NCBI GenBank assembly: GCA_016292785.1
Contig: JAEDFL010000009.1
Span: 1-51,810 of the forward strand
Source of the DNA: Clostridiaceae bacterium
GTDB lineage: Bacteria > Bacillota > Clostridia > Oscillospirales > Acutalibacteraceae
DNA: 51,810 nucleotides
Reading direction: 5' to 3'
Both the position numbers and the translations under genes were made by a program. Shown here one piece after another: positions 17,215-26,153 of this stretch. Positions within the stretch are counted from its first letter, which is position 1, and every line of letters starts with the position of its first letter. The notes beneath the pieces were generated by a model that saw only the letters and a list, made by a program, of their open reading frames with translations, did not search any database and was not told the DNA's origin.

Positions 17215-18579
17215 ATGATAAAAACGGTTGAAAATGTAAAAAATCATCTTACCGTAAAGAAACGGTTAACCACCTTTCAAACTATTTTTCTCGGATTTTC
17301 GGGAGTAATCCTCATCGGAACGCTGCTTCTGATGCTGCCGATCTCCTCGGCCTCGGGCAAGGTAACTCCGTTTAATCAATCTCTGTTCACGGCCACCTCA
17401 GCCGTGTGCGTTACCGGACTTGTCGTTCAGGATACGGGAAGCTACTGGTCAATTTTCGGTCAGTCTGTCATTCTCACTCTCATACAGATCGGCGGACTCG
17501 GAGTTGTCACGGTTGCAGCTTCATTTGCGCTGATTTCGGGCAGAAAGATCTCCCTTATGCAAAGAAGCACAATGCAGGAGGCAATATCCGCCCCCAAGGT
17601 TGGCGGCATAGTCAGGCTGACGGGATTTATTCTGAAAGCGACTCTGTTATTTGAACTGGCCGGTGCAGCTCTGCTTATGCCTGTTTTTTGCCGTGATTAC
17701 GGACTCAAGGGCGTGTGGATGGCGGTCTTTCATTCAATTTCCGCTTTCTGTAATGCAGGCTTTGACATTATGGGAACAGAGGGTGCAAAGTATCAGTCCT
17801 TCACAAGCTATGCGGACAATCCCCTGCTGAATATTGTAATAATGCTCCTCATCGTTATCGGCGGCATCGGCTTCCTCACATGGGAGGATATTTTCACAAA
17901 CAAACACCGCATCAAGCGTTACCGTATGCAGAGCAAGATAATCCTTGTGATGACTGCAATTTTAATAGTTTTGCCGACGCTGTTTTTCTTCTTCTTCGAT
18001 TTCTCGGAGCTTAGCTTCGGCAAGAGGCTTTTAAGCTCGCTTTTCCAGGCAATAACGCCGAGAACCGCAGGCTTCAATACCGCCGACCTTTCCGCAATGA
18101 GCTCCGTATCAAAGGCGGTTATGATGGTGCTTATGCTCATCGGTGGATCGCCGGGATCGACAGCCGGCGGTATGAAAACAACGACAATCGCCGTGCTTAT
18201 CGGAAATTCCTTTGCGACCTTCGGCAGAAAAAATTCGATTCATTTCTTTAAGAGAAGAATTGACTCCTCTGTCGTTCAGAGCGCAACAACAATACTTATG
18301 ATGTATTTCACGCTTTCGTTCTTCGGAGCGGCGGCAATCAGCCTTGTTGAAGGACTCCCGTTTTCGATCTGCCTTTATGAAACCGCATCGGCGGTCGGCA
18401 CGGTCGGCCTGACGCTCGGCATTACGCCTCAGCTCGGAATAATTTCTCAGCTTGTACTGATATCTCTTATGTTCTGCGGCAGAGTCGGAGGTCTGACAAT
18501 CATCTATGCCGCAATATCACGATCAAAAGCCAAAAACAATATTTCAAAATTCCCTCAGGAAAGGATAACCGTAGGTTAA
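17215..18579 (+). CDS. ktrB: Potassium uptake channel subunit KtrB/TrkH family
   Basis: Membrane subunit of a Ktr-type K+ (or Na+-coupled K+) uptake system. Its 454 residues hold four membrane-pore-membrane repeats, each with a filter-like glycine: TSAVCVTGL near residue 60, SAFCNAGFD near 180, TPRTAGFNT near 280 and ASAVGTVGL near 395. A basic cytoplasmic N-terminus precedes the first span. AAGGA lies upstream of the ATG. It is followed after 12 bases by the RCK subunit gene, forming a two-gene operon with a terminator after it. Confidence 0.94.
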   Translation: MIKTVENVKNHLTVKKRLTTFQTIFLGFSGVILIGTLLLMLPISSASGKVTPFNQSLFTATSAVCVTGLVVQDTGSYWSIFGQSVILTLIQIGGLGVVTVAASFALISGRKISLMQRSTMQEAISAPKVGGIVRLTGFILKATLLFELAGAALLMPVFCRDYGLKGVWMAVFHSISAFCNAGFDIMGTEGAKYQSFTSYADNPLLNIVIMLLIVIGGIGFLTWEDIFTNKHRIKRYRMQSKIILVMTAILIVLPTLFFFFFDFSELSFGKRLLSSLFQAITPRTAGFNTADLSAMSSVSKAVMMVLMLIGGSPGSTAGGMKTTTIAVLIGNSFATFGRKNSIHFFKRRIDSSVVQSATTILMMYFTLSFFGAAAISLVEGLPFSICLYETASAVGTVGLTLGITPQLGIISQLVLISLMFCGRVGGLTIIYAAISRSKAKNNISKFPQERITVG

Positions 18580-18591
18580 AGGAGAACCGCT

Positions 18592-19242
18592 ATGACAAAG
18601 AATGTATTACTCATCGGACTCGGCAGATTCGGAAAGCATATGGCAATGGATCTCAACCGGCTCGGTCACGAGGTAATGGCCGTGGACTTGAACGAAGACA
18701 GAGTAAATGAAATTCTTCCGTATGTTACGAACGCACAGATCGGCGACAGCACAAACGAGGAATTTCTGGAGTCGCTCGGCATCGGCAATTACGATCTCTG
18801 CGTCGTTGCTATCGGAAACAATTTTCAAAATTCGCTTGAAACGACTTCACTTCTCAAGGATATGGGCGCAAGGCTTGTTGTGTCCCGTGCTGAACGTGAT
18901 GTTCAGGCAAAATTCCTGCTCAGAAACGGAGCGGACAAGGTAGTTTATCCCGAAAGACAGATGGCAAAATGGGCAGCTATCCGCTTTACGGCAGACCATA
19001 TTCTCGACTTTATCGAGGTTGATGATACTCACGCAATTTTTGAAGTTGAGATGCCGAGACAGTGGGTCGGAAAAACAGTCGGTCAGCTCAATATCCGTCA
19101 GAAATACAACATTAACATTGTTGCAATCAAGCGCGGCGAAAACATCAATATGTCAATATCCTCCGAAACCACGCTCAAGGAGGGTGAAACTCTGCTTGTA
19201 ATCGGCGAATACAAAACTCTTCAAAGATGCTTTCAGATGTAA
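18592..19242 (+). CDS. ktrA: Potassium uptake regulatory subunit KtrA (RCK domain)
   Basis: Cytoplasmic gating ring subunit for KtrB. The 216 residues contain an RCK_N Rossmann domain with GLGRFGKHMAMDLNRLG at the start and the acidic VDLNEDR after it, for nucleotide binding. An RCK_C domain fills about residues 140-216 (QWVGKTVGQLNIRQKYNI...). In Firmicutes the RCK_C domain of KtrA binds the inhibitor cyclic di-AMP; this is family knowledge, not seen directly. AAAGGAG precedes the ATG. Second gene of the operon. Confidence 0.95.
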   Translation: MTKNVLLIGLGRFGKHMAMDLNRLGHEVMAVDLNEDRVNEILPYVTNAQIGDSTNEEFLESLGIGNYDLCVVAIGNNFQNSLETTSLLKDMGARLVVSRAERDVQAKFLLRNGADKVVYPERQMAKWAAIRFTADHILDFIEVDDTHAIFEVEMPRQWVGKTVGQLNIRQKYNINIVAIKRGENINMSISSETTLKEGETLLVIGEYKTLQRCFQM

Positions 19243-19260
19243 CACAGTTTATTAGATTTA

Positions 19261-19295
19261 AAATGACTTGTATCGCAAAACGGTACAAGTCATTT
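19261..19295. terminator. Bidirectional terminator between ktrA and the XRE regulator
   Basis: A perfect 12-bp stem (AAATGACTTGTA at 19261-19272, TACAAGTCATTT at 19284-19295) lies between the two convergent genes. The flanks are AT-rich on both sides, so it can stop both transcripts. Confidence 0.8.
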
Positions 19296-19298
19296 CAT

Positions 19299-20063
19299 TT
19301 ATCTCTTTTTATAAATCAACAATTCCGGATCGGTGCCGTCCTCCTCATATGTGTACACGAGAATAAAATCCATATTTGCAACAACGCCGAAGTGCCTTTC
19401 ACCGCCGAACAGACAGTCAAGCCGACAGCCTAAATAAGTGACTTCATCGTTCAGGAGCTTAACTGTTTTTCCGTTCGGAAGCCGATATTCAAAATTCACT
19501 TCGTCGCCTTTAACTGTATCGAGCCTTTCGACCTTCGGCATACCCTCGACGTTCAGGGAGTTTATCTCGTCGATAATCTTTTCTTTGAACAGGTCGAAAT
19601 TTTCTTCTCCGCCAAGCTCAGAATATCTTTTCCAATAATTCAAGGTCGGCAAAAGACCTTTCATATATTCCCTCACCTGATCGGAAGAAAAATTTTCATT
19701 TGCCATATGTTCTGCGCAGAACTCTATCAAAGCGTTCATATCGTCATAGGTAAACCTGCCGTCGGAATAGCACCACTTACAGTATTCTTCATTAAAAAAG
19801 CCGTCCTTCTCCTTGCTGATGACAGAATCCTCAAGCGGCATACCGCAGCACTGACAGATCAGCTTCCTCGGCGAGCCCAAAAGAGTGTTTATCGAAACGT
19901 CAAACAGCTTTGAAAGCAGCTTTAAGGTTTCGATGCCGGGGATAGTTTCGCCGTTTTCCCAGCGTGAAACCGCTTGCCTTGTGACGAATATTTTTTCCGC
20001 AAGCTCATCCTGCGAAAGTCCGTTACGGGTTCTGAGATCAAGAATAATTTCTTTTGTTTCCAT
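19299..20063 (-). CDS. XRE-family transcriptional regulator with zinc-ribbon and C-terminal DUF
   Basis: A 254-residue putative DNA-binding regulator. Residues 1-66 form an XRE helix-turn-helix (SQDELAEKIFVTRQAVSRWENGE). A zinc-ribbon-like segment follows (CQCCGMPLEDS about 73-83 with CKWC about 99-102), of the kind found in proteins annotated 'putative zinc ribbon'. The remaining part has no recognisable catalytic motif; its last third (about 150-254) may be a sensor domain. ATG at 20063 has GAGGTG upstream; a TTG one codon earlier is possible. It is transcribed alone from a promoter next to a palindrome. The target is unknown; the GH2 operon just upstream on the same strand is one candidate. 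Confidence 0.85.
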   Translation of the reverse strand: METKEIILDLRTRNGLSQDELAEKIFVTRQAVSRWENGETIPGIETLKLLSKLFDVSINTLLGSPRKLICQCCGMPLEDSVISKEKDGFFNEEYCKWCYSDGRFTYDDMNALIEFCAEHMANENFSSDQVREYMKGLLPTLNYWKRYSELGGEENFDLFKEKIIDEINSLNVEGMPKVERLDTVKGDEVNFEYRLPNGKTVKLLNDEVTYLGCRLDCLFGGERHFGVVANMDFILVYTYEEDGTDPELLIYKKR

Positions 20064-20080
20064 CAAATCACCTCGATAAC

Positions 20081-20125
20081 AGTATACCGCAGTCCGTTAA
20101 GAAGCGCAAGCAACTCCCTGTTGCT
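20081..20125 (-). promoter_or_regulatory. Promoter and flanking palindrome of the XRE regulator gene
   Basis: Minus-strand -35 TTGCGC (20104-20109), 17-base spacer, -10 TATACT (20081-20086). Immediately upstream is an inverted repeat AGCAAC-TCCCT-GTTGCT (20109-20125) touching the -35, a plausible operator for autoregulation. No terminator is evident between this region and the end of the GH2 gene at 20208. Confidence 0.55.
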
Positions 20126-20207
20126 CTGCTGATGTTTATATAGATTATACAGCTTAGCGGTTCGGATCGCTTGGAGAGAATTATTGTTTCTTTTCACCTG
20201 ATTATAC

Positions 20208-22472
20208 TCATTTCTTTTTCCTAATCTTGTTAAGGCTTGCGTTGATATCGAGTATCATTTCTTTTGTAAAGGTTTTGCCGGCCATCATAAACAGACGCTT
20301 GAGTGTAAAGGCCTTTGCGGTGTCAATAAGATTTTTATTGATTTTAACGCTCGAAAGGCTCATTCCGGCTACCTCGCCCTTCTTTTCACCGTCTGATGAG
20401 CCGCCTTTCATCTTCTTTATCAAGGATAAGCCTGTTTTTATAAGGAACAGCTTTCCCTTAAAGCTTGAGAGAATGTCGCCGACAGTGTCGTTTACAGAGT
20501 AGTAACCCGGAGGTGTTGAAATTTCAAACCAGTTAATGACCGAATTTGTATCTTTCATTATATAGTCTTCGTTTATTTTATCGACCTTGCGAATGATGCT
20601 CTCGTCCGAAATATCGCCGCACTTTGCTTTGATTTTTGTTTCTCCGGACAGCTTAACATCAAATTCAAAAAACGGGTACTCCCCTTTTTCCTGCCTTTCG
20701 ACAAGCTCGCCGTTTGCGTAAAGCTCCACATACGGGGTATTGGCGCAGACCTTTACTTTTGTAACGTCTTCACAGCGGTCAATATATCTCTTTGAACAGA
20801 TATGAACAATCTTTTCATCCGAGAGCCATGCTTTATAGGCATAGAAAGAATCCTTTTTATATTTCCTGTCAAACGAAACAAGTCCCTTGTGGTTCATTCC
20901 GTTTTCGCCGCCCTCGCTTCTTGCGTCTGCGGCAAAATCAAACATATTCCAGACATGCGTTGCCCATATATACGGTCTTTTCGATATCTGTTTGATAAGC
21001 TCCTGATGATAGAGGAGCTGATATTCCTCGGTATAATCTCCCTGCTCGGGATTTGAGGTGTGCCAGTTAAGTCCCTCTGCGCCGTATTCGCTCAAGCCGA
21101 CGCATCTGTCGGGATATTTACTGTGAAAATCATCGAACCATTTGCCGTTCATCTCGGTTGTGCCGCCGTACCAGCCAAAATAATGGTTATACGAAATAAC
21201 ATCGGGAATAAACGTATATTCTTCCTTAGGTGCGCACATTGAAAGAATTGCCGAGGTAGTCAGCCTTGTCTTGTCCATCTTGTGACAAAGCTCATTGAGC
21301 TGATGGTGGTTGTCAATCAAATTCCTGTCGTTTGCTCCTGCCATGGTGATTTCATTTGAAAGCCCCCATACGACAATGGAGGGATGATTATAGTTCTGTG
21401 TAATCAGCTCTCTCATCTGTGAAAGAGTATTTTCGGTGCCGTTATTAAGGTGCTGTGAAATATAGGGTATCTCTGCCCACACGACAAGACCTCTTTCATC
21501 ACAAAGGTCATAGAAATCCTGCGAATGTTGATAGTGAGCAAGTCTGACTGTATTTGCGCCTATTTCACATATAAGGTCGATATCCTCCTTATGATGCTCG
21601 TAGGTCAGTGCATTTCCGATATGCGGTCTGTCCTGATGACGGGAAACGCCCCTGAGCGGATAGCTTTCTCCGTTGAGGATAAAGCCCTTGTCGGGATCAA
21701 TTCTGAACGATCGGCAGCCAAAGCGCACCGAAACCTTGTCGCACTCCTCGCCGTTTTCGGTTATCACCGCCTCTGCGGTATATAAATAAGGATCTTTTCT
21801 TCCGTTCCACAGACGAACATTTTCAATGTTTAAAACAGCCTCGGCTTTATCGGAGGAAACCTTTTTCTCCGCAACGCATATGCCGTCGGATAAAATCCTG
21901 ATCGTAACATCACAGGTCTTTTCGCATTTTGTATAACATTCAACGCTGACCTCGGCATTATTTCCCTTGACATCAGGCGTTATTTTAATTCCCGGTGTTC
22001 CGAAATAATCAAGCTCAAAATGATTTTTTGAAACCGAAATGAGCTTAACATCACGGTAAATTCCGCCGTAAAAAGTGAAGTCCGCCATCTGAGGATAAAC
22101 AAAATCATTCGGGCTGTTATCGGCAAAAACAGCAAGTATATTGTTTTCTTTAATTTCCTTAATCTCAACACGGAAAATCGAATATCCGCCGTGATGCACG
22201 CAGAGCTTTTCTCCGTTCCAGTAGATCTCCGCCGTGGAATTGACTGCGCCGAATTCAATATAATTCACATCGCCGTCAAATTCGGAAGCGGGTATTTCTT
22301 TAACAAAACAGCACTTACCTCTGTAATAGTCATTGCCGCCGTCCTGTCCGTCCTCTCCGTTCCATGTGTATGGAAGATTAAGCCTTACGCAGTCCGACGG
22401 AACAGAAGTCGGAGCTGACTTTATTTTCTTTGAAAAATACCAATTTTCGTTAATTACTTTAACTTTTCTCAT
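20208..22472 (-). CDS. Glycoside hydrolase family 2 (beta-galactosidase/beta-glucuronidase-like)
   Basis: A retaining exo-glycosidase of 754 residues without a signal peptide, so probably cytoplasmic. It shows a sugar-binding N-terminal domain (YYRGKCCFVKEI), an Ig-like domain, and a TIM barrel with the acid/base WGLSNE (E374) and nucleophile GLSEYGAEG (E462). The last 130 or so residues are outside the core and end in a basic RKKK tail. The SEYGAEG nucleophile context resembles beta-glucuronidases and many beta-galactosidases, so the substrate is open. Its start overlaps the stop of the GPH transporter gene by four bases, linking uptake and cleavage of one beta-glycoside. Confidence 0.9.
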   Translation of the reverse strand: MRKVKVINENWYFSKKIKSAPTSVPSDCVRLNLPYTWNGEDGQDGGNDYYRGKCCFVKEIPASEFDGDVNYIEFGAVNSTAEIYWNGEKLCVHHGGYSIFRVEIKEIKENNILAVFADNSPNDFVYPQMADFTFYGGIYRDVKLISVSKNHFELDYFGTPGIKITPDVKGNNAEVSVECYTKCEKTCDVTIRILSDGICVAEKKVSSDKAEAVLNIENVRLWNGRKDPYLYTAEAVITENGEECDKVSVRFGCRSFRIDPDKGFILNGESYPLRGVSRHQDRPHIGNALTYEHHKEDIDLICEIGANTVRLAHYQHSQDFYDLCDERGLVVWAEIPYISQHLNNGTENTLSQMRELITQNYNHPSIVVWGLSNEITMAGANDRNLIDNHHQLNELCHKMDKTRLTTSAILSMCAPKEEYTFIPDVISYNHYFGWYGGTTEMNGKWFDDFHSKYPDRCVGLSEYGAEGLNWHTSNPEQGDYTEEYQLLYHQELIKQISKRPYIWATHVWNMFDFAADARSEGGENGMNHKGLVSFDRKYKKDSFYAYKAWLSDEKIVHICSKRYIDRCEDVTKVKVCANTPYVELYANGELVERQEKGEYPFFEFDVKLSGETKIKAKCGDISDESIIRKVDKINEDYIMKDTNSVINWFEISTPPGYYSVNDTVGDILSSFKGKLFLIKTGLSLIKKMKGGSSDGEKKGEVAGMSLSSVKINKNLIDTAKAFTLKRLFMMAGKTFTKEMILDINASLNKIRKKK

Positions 22473-23827
22473 TTTGTTGCCTCCGTAGCATTATCGGTGA
22501 GATTGTATAAGAAATGCATGCTGACCAAAGCCATAACGGCACCTATAAGCGGCATAAGACCCGACAGAGTGTAAAGCCTGTCGGAAACGCCTGCCGCCTG
22601 TGACGCCGCGTCAAGGTTTGTGTCGTATGCCGAGAGCTTCAGAACAACGGTTACGATAAGTGAGCAGGCACCCTGCGCAACCTTTCGGAAGAATGAGTAG
22701 GTTGCATAAATCGAGCTTTCTTCTCTTCTTCCGCTTTGCTGCTCCTGGAAGTCAATACAGTCGGCAACGAGCGCCCACATAAGAACATAATAGAAGCTTG
22801 AGCCCATTATCGTCAGACCCATAAATATCATCCAGACATAGGGATTCGATATTTTGACAAATGTTGCAACTGCGGCGCTGACAATCGACAGAGCAAACGG
22901 GTAAGTGCAAAGCTGTTTCTTTGAAAATCTCTTGATTGCAGGCTTCAAAAGAACAACTCCGACTCCAACGGGCAATCCCGCAATAATACCTGCTAACGAA
23001 ATCAGCTTCGTGTTGCTGAAATAGCACATGAAAACATACTGCATCGTGTTCGATACAGACATAATGAAAGACATCAGAGCAAAGGAAGAAATTGTAACCG
23101 CTAAGATGTTTTTATTCTTGAAAAAGGCTTTGATCGTATTGAGATAATTGAACTTTTCTTGCTGAACGGCTTGAGGCTGAATCCTTTCCGTCGTCATCTT
23201 CCGGCAGAAATAAAAGCCTATCCAGCCGAGAACGCCCATAACCGCAACACAATAAATAAATCTTGAGCCGATCGGGTTATCGTTATCGTCAAAAATTATG
23301 AGAGGAATAATTACCATAAGCGGAAGCTGAGCAAACATAGCTCCTATGCTTCTCCATGTTGAGAGCTGGGCACGCTCGGTCGGCTCTTTTGTAATGACCG
23401 ACTGCATCGAGCCGTAAGGCACATTTACGCTCGTGTACGCAAGACTCCACAAGCAGTAAAGACCGATGCACATTGCGATTTTCACTCCCATGGGAGCGTC
23501 GGGAACATAGATAAACATAAGTATACTGCAAGCAAGCAGCGGAAGGCTTGCCCACTTTATCCATGTTTTGAACTTGCCCTCTTTTCCGCCCTTTGAAGCG
23601 TCAACCAGACCTCCGACAATGGGATCATTGATTGCGTCAAACACCTTGCCGATAAATATCAGCATACCGCACACAATGGGATCCAGCTTCATACAAATTA
23701 CGAAAAAGGTAATCATGTAGTTGCTTATGAATGAAAAGCTCATATTGCAGCCGAAATCACCCAAAGCATATCCGATTTTGTCCCTCATTCCGAATGGTCT
23801 GAGAGCGTTTGTCTGTTTATCAGCCAT
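22469..23827 (-). CDS. GPH-family sugar:cation symporter
   Basis: A 452-residue membrane transporter of the glycoside-pentoside-hexuronide family in the major facilitator superfamily. Twelve hydrophobic spans are visible, with the family-typical start KIGYALGDFGCNMSFSF and the cytoplasmic DPIVGGLVDASKGGKEGKFKTW segment between spans 2 and 3. AAGGAGG precedes the ATG. It is the first gene of a two-gene operon with the GH2 enzyme, so it most likely imports a beta-linked disaccharide or glucuronide cleaved by that enzyme. The exact substrate cannot be read from sequence. Confidence 0.92.
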   Translation of the reverse strand: MADKQTNALRPFGMRDKIGYALGDFGCNMSFSFISNYMITFFVICMKLDPIVCGMLIFIGKVFDAINDPIVGGLVDASKGGKEGKFKTWIKWASLPLLACSILMFIYVPDAPMGVKIAMCIGLYCLWSLAYTSVNVPYGSMQSVITKEPTERAQLSTWRSIGAMFAQLPLMVIIPLIIFDDNDNPIGSRFIYCVAVMGVLGWIGFYFCRKMTTERIQPQAVQQEKFNYLNTIKAFFKNKNILAVTISSFALMSFIMSVSNTMQYVFMCYFSNTKLISLAGIIAGLPVGVGVVLLKPAIKRFSKKQLCTYPFALSIVSAAVATFVKISNPYVWMIFMGLTIMGSSFYYVLMWALVADCIDFQEQQSGRREESSIYATYSFFRKVAQGACSLIVTVVLKLSAYDTNLDAASQAAGVSDRLYTLSGLMPLIGAVMALVSMHFLYNLTDNATEATK

Positions 23828-23878
23828 ATCCGGCCTCCTTTTTGAAAAATTTCAACAAAAATTTTCTTATGTATTGTA

Positions 23879-23907
23879 ATAATATCACAAATTTTCATAA
23901 AATTCAA
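23879..23907 (-). promoter_or_regulatory. Promoter of the GPH-GH2 operon
   Basis: Minus-strand -35 TTGAAT (23902-23907), 17-base spacer, -10 TATTAT (23879-23884). It lies about 50 bases before the transporter start, in the divergent gap shared with the peptidase gene. Confidence 0.65.
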
Positions 23908-23997
23908 GATAATCAGATGAACTTCTTCGACTTTTCTCGGCAAAATAACACACATTATTATTTAAAAACAAGAATCGACTTTTTTTCTGTATTTCTA

Positions 23998-24026
23998 TTG
24001 CGCTTTTTCTTTATCAATGATAAAAT
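23998..24026 (+). promoter_or_regulatory. Promoter of the M28 peptidase gene
   Basis: Plus-strand -35 TTGCGC (23998-24003), 17-base spacer, -10 TAAAAT (24021-24026), about 65 bases before the ATG at 24093. Confidence 0.5.
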
Positions 24027-24092
24027 TGAACATAATATTCTTCACGGCTGACCGATGTGACGAATATAAAAACCTACTTGGAGGGTAATAGA

Positions 24093-25430
24093 ATGAAATC
24101 GGAAAACAGAAAGTATGCTCAAGAGGCATACGACATTGTAACTCATGCGGCTAAGAAGATCGGATCACGTCTTCCCGGATCAGAGGGTGAAAGAAAATAT
24201 GCAAGCTATATGGGCGACAAGCTTCGTGAAATCGGAATTGAGCCTAAAACCGAGGAGTTTTCCGTATCTCCGAGATCATCAATCGGAGGCATTCCCTATG
24301 CAGGTTATGTCGGTCTTGCACTTTGCATACTTACATATTTTGCTCAGTCAAATTTCAATCTCTGGATAGCAATGGCCTTTGTTTCTGTTGTTACTCTGGT
24401 TTGGCTCGTATGCAGCGTATTCCTTTACAAAACATGGTTTGATATGTTTTTCAGACAGAGGATCTCACAAAATGTTTACGGTGAGCTTCTTCCCGAGGAC
24501 GGAAAATACGATTATACAATTATCCTTTCCGGACACACCGACACAAGCTGGAACTGGAAACATTCCGAGCACGCATACAGATACAAAGATAACCCGATTG
24601 TCGGAATTATCGCTACATATGCCAAAGTCGGCTTAGGTGCCGTCTGTGCGCTATTTATGATGTTCGCCTCCATTGCCATGGGTATTATCTCAACAGGCTA
24701 TCTTTTGGGTGCGTCCTGGGCTCACGTTGCGGCGCAGTCAGCTTCATTTTTATCTTTTTTAACTCTTATGAATTTTATTCCGATGATTTGTGCGATCGGC
24801 TGCGGTCTTCTTATTATGTGGTGCGATCCTCACGAGGAAAACGCTTCGAGAGGAGCTATGGATAATGCAACAGGCTGTGCTTTGAGCTACGAGGTTATCA
24901 AGTATTTCAAAGAAAACCCCGATAAGATGCCGAAAAACTGCAGAATTATTGATTTCAACTGCGGAAGTGAAGAAGCCGGTCTCAGGGGATCAATCGCCTT
25001 TGCAAAGGAGCACAGGAATGATGGTATGCTTCAAAACGCATATAACATTAACATTGACTCCATCGCAGACAAGGACTACTTTGAAGTTGCCATAATGGAC
25101 GACTGGCAGTTTACCCGTTTCGATACCGACCTTGAGAAGATGTTCACGGACACCTTCAAGGAGTTAGGCATTGAAAGCAAAACAGGCGGCAAAATACATA
25201 ATCCCGTCGGAGGCTGTGACAGCACTCCGATGACAAAGGCAGGAGTAAAATCCATAACCTTTGCCGCACAGAATCCTATCCTGACCTATTATTATCATAC
25301 ATGGAGAGATCTTCCGGAGCGTTTCGATGTTGATACGGTACATGCCGGCTTTGACGTTATCCTTTCCGTTGTTGATAAAATCGCTGAATTTCAGGAAACA
25401 AACGGCTATAACGGCCCTCAGACTAAGTAA
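24093..25430 (+). CDS. Membrane-embedded M28-family zinc aminopeptidase-like protein
   Basis: A 445-residue protein with M28 metallopeptidase ligands in order: SGHTDTSWN (His/Asp), MDNATGC (bridging Asp), CGSEEAGLRGS (Glu pair), GGCDSTPM (Asp) and YYYHTWRD (His). Two hydrophobic blocks interrupt the domain: about residues 75-125 (two spans) and about 180-245 (two or three spans). The catalytic part is therefore tied to the membrane. No signal peptide is seen. GGAGGG sets the ATG at 24093 rather than a GTG start at 24057. It is a single-gene unit between its own promoter and a terminator. It probably trims peptides; substrate and side of the membrane are unknown. Confidence 0.85.
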   Translation: MKSENRKYAQEAYDIVTHAAKKIGSRLPGSEGERKYASYMGDKLREIGIEPKTEEFSVSPRSSIGGIPYAGYVGLALCILTYFAQSNFNLWIAMAFVSVVTLVWLVCSVFLYKTWFDMFFRQRISQNVYGELLPEDGKYDYTIILSGHTDTSWNWKHSEHAYRYKDNPIVGIIATYAKVGLGAVCALFMMFASIAMGIISTGYLLGASWAHVAAQSASFLSFLTLMNFIPMICAIGCGLLIMWCDPHEENASRGAMDNATGCALSYEVIKYFKENPDKMPKNCRIIDFNCGSEEAGLRGSIAFAKEHRNDGMLQNAYNINIDSIADKDYFEVAIMDDWQFTRFDTDLEKMFTDTFKELGIESKTGGKIHNPVGGCDSTPMTKAGVKSITFAAQNPILTYYYHTWRDLPERFDVDTVHAGFDVILSVVDKIAEFQETNGYNGPQTK

Positions 25431-25447
25431 ATAATGAACAAAAAACT

Positions 25448-25480
25448 CCCCGAATCCGAGCATAACGCACGGTTTCGGGG
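25448..25480. terminator. Terminator after the M28 peptidase gene
   Basis: An 11-bp stem (CCCCGAATCCG at 25448-25458, CGGTTTCGGGG at 25470-25480, with one G-T pair) is flanked by an A run before it and a T-rich tail after it. It ends the peptidase transcript and could also act on minus-strand reading from the adjacent remnant. Confidence 0.8.
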
Positions 25481-25485
25481 TTGAA

Positions 25486-25821
25486 TTATTTCAAAACGGA
25501 CAAAGTACATTCAGTCGTAAGTGCACCTGACTGTGCGGCCGTATACGAGTCTTTTAAAGTGTCGCCGGCTTTGACAAGCTCAATAACAGAACCCTCAAAA
25601 TAAAATATGCCGTCATTTACATCAACCTTAAAGGGCTTATCACTCCATATATATCTCCCGTGACTTGAAATAAAAAGCGGCATTGTTTGATTGCCTGCAT
25701 GAGAATGGAAATCCTGATGATATTCACTATTCTCGGATATAGGGCAAAAGCCGTGCGAGGTCGTTCCTCCTCACCAATACTCGCCTTTCTCTATATCCAC
25801 TTTTACGTATTTGTTACTCAT
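25486..25821 (-). pseudogene. N-terminal remnant of a GH31-like glycosidase gene, with in-frame stop
   Basis: Reading the minus strand from an ATG at 25821 gives MSNKYVKVDIEKGEYW, then TGA at 25771-25773, then GGTTSHGFCPIS and on through HAGNQTMPLFISSHGRYIWS and KPFKVDV to a stop at 25486. The order GEYWxGG, HAGNQTMPLFISSHGRYIWSD and KPF is, as I recall, typical of the N-terminal beta domain of GH31-like alpha-glycosidases. The TGA sits where a tryptophan codon (TGG) would be expected. After about 110 codons the similarity stops and several hundred residues, including the catalytic barrel, are missing. No ribosome site is obvious. A dead fragment is the best reading; an expressed 65-residue piece from 25683 is unlikely. 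Confidence 0.7.
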
Positions 25822-26023
25822 ATACAGCACTACAATAATTTAGTCTGCATAAATAATATCATAACCGCCATAATTAGTAAACACTTCGGTATTGAAAAAG
25901 ATTTTTACCATATTCAAGTCAACAATTCCGATAACAATGCACTGAAACCGATTTTTCATCTTTTTGTTAACAAAAATGAAATCATACGATTATTTGAAAC
26001 AATTTATACATACCTACTCGATC

Positions 26024-26052
26024 TTGACAGCGGGGACATAAAATAGTATAAT
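26024..26052 (+). promoter_or_regulatory. Consensus promoter of the tRNA gene
   Basis: TTGACA (26024-26029), 17-base spacer, TATAAT (26047-26052): a full-consensus sigma-A promoter 24 bases upstream of the mature tRNA 5' end. The stretch 25822-26023 before it is AT-rich and shows nothing I can support. Confidence 0.9.
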
Positions 26053-26076
26053 AATAAAGTTGATATACTAACATTT

Positions 26077-26153
26077 CCGCACGTAGCATAATTGGATAAT
26101 GCATCAGATTCCGATTCTGACGACTGGGAGTTCGAACCTCTTCGTGCGGGCCA
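26077..26153 (+). tRNA. tRNA-Arg (anticodon CCG)
   Basis: A 77-base cloverleaf with encoded CCA. The acceptor stem is CCGCACG/CGTGCGG with discriminator G, and the D stem is GCAT/ATGC. The anticodon stem TCAGA/TCTGA carries the loop TTCCGAT, giving anticodon CCG at 26111-26113 (reads CGG, arginine). The T stem GGGAG/CTCTT has loop TTCGAAC. Two G-T pairs in the T stem are mildly unusual. It is a single-gene unit with its own promoter and terminator. Confidence 0.96.

Noticed and set aside
25687..26046. 119-codon plus-strand open frame before the tRNA gene
   Set aside because: No ribosome site, odd composition, and it runs antisense through the GH31 remnant and over the tRNA promoter.
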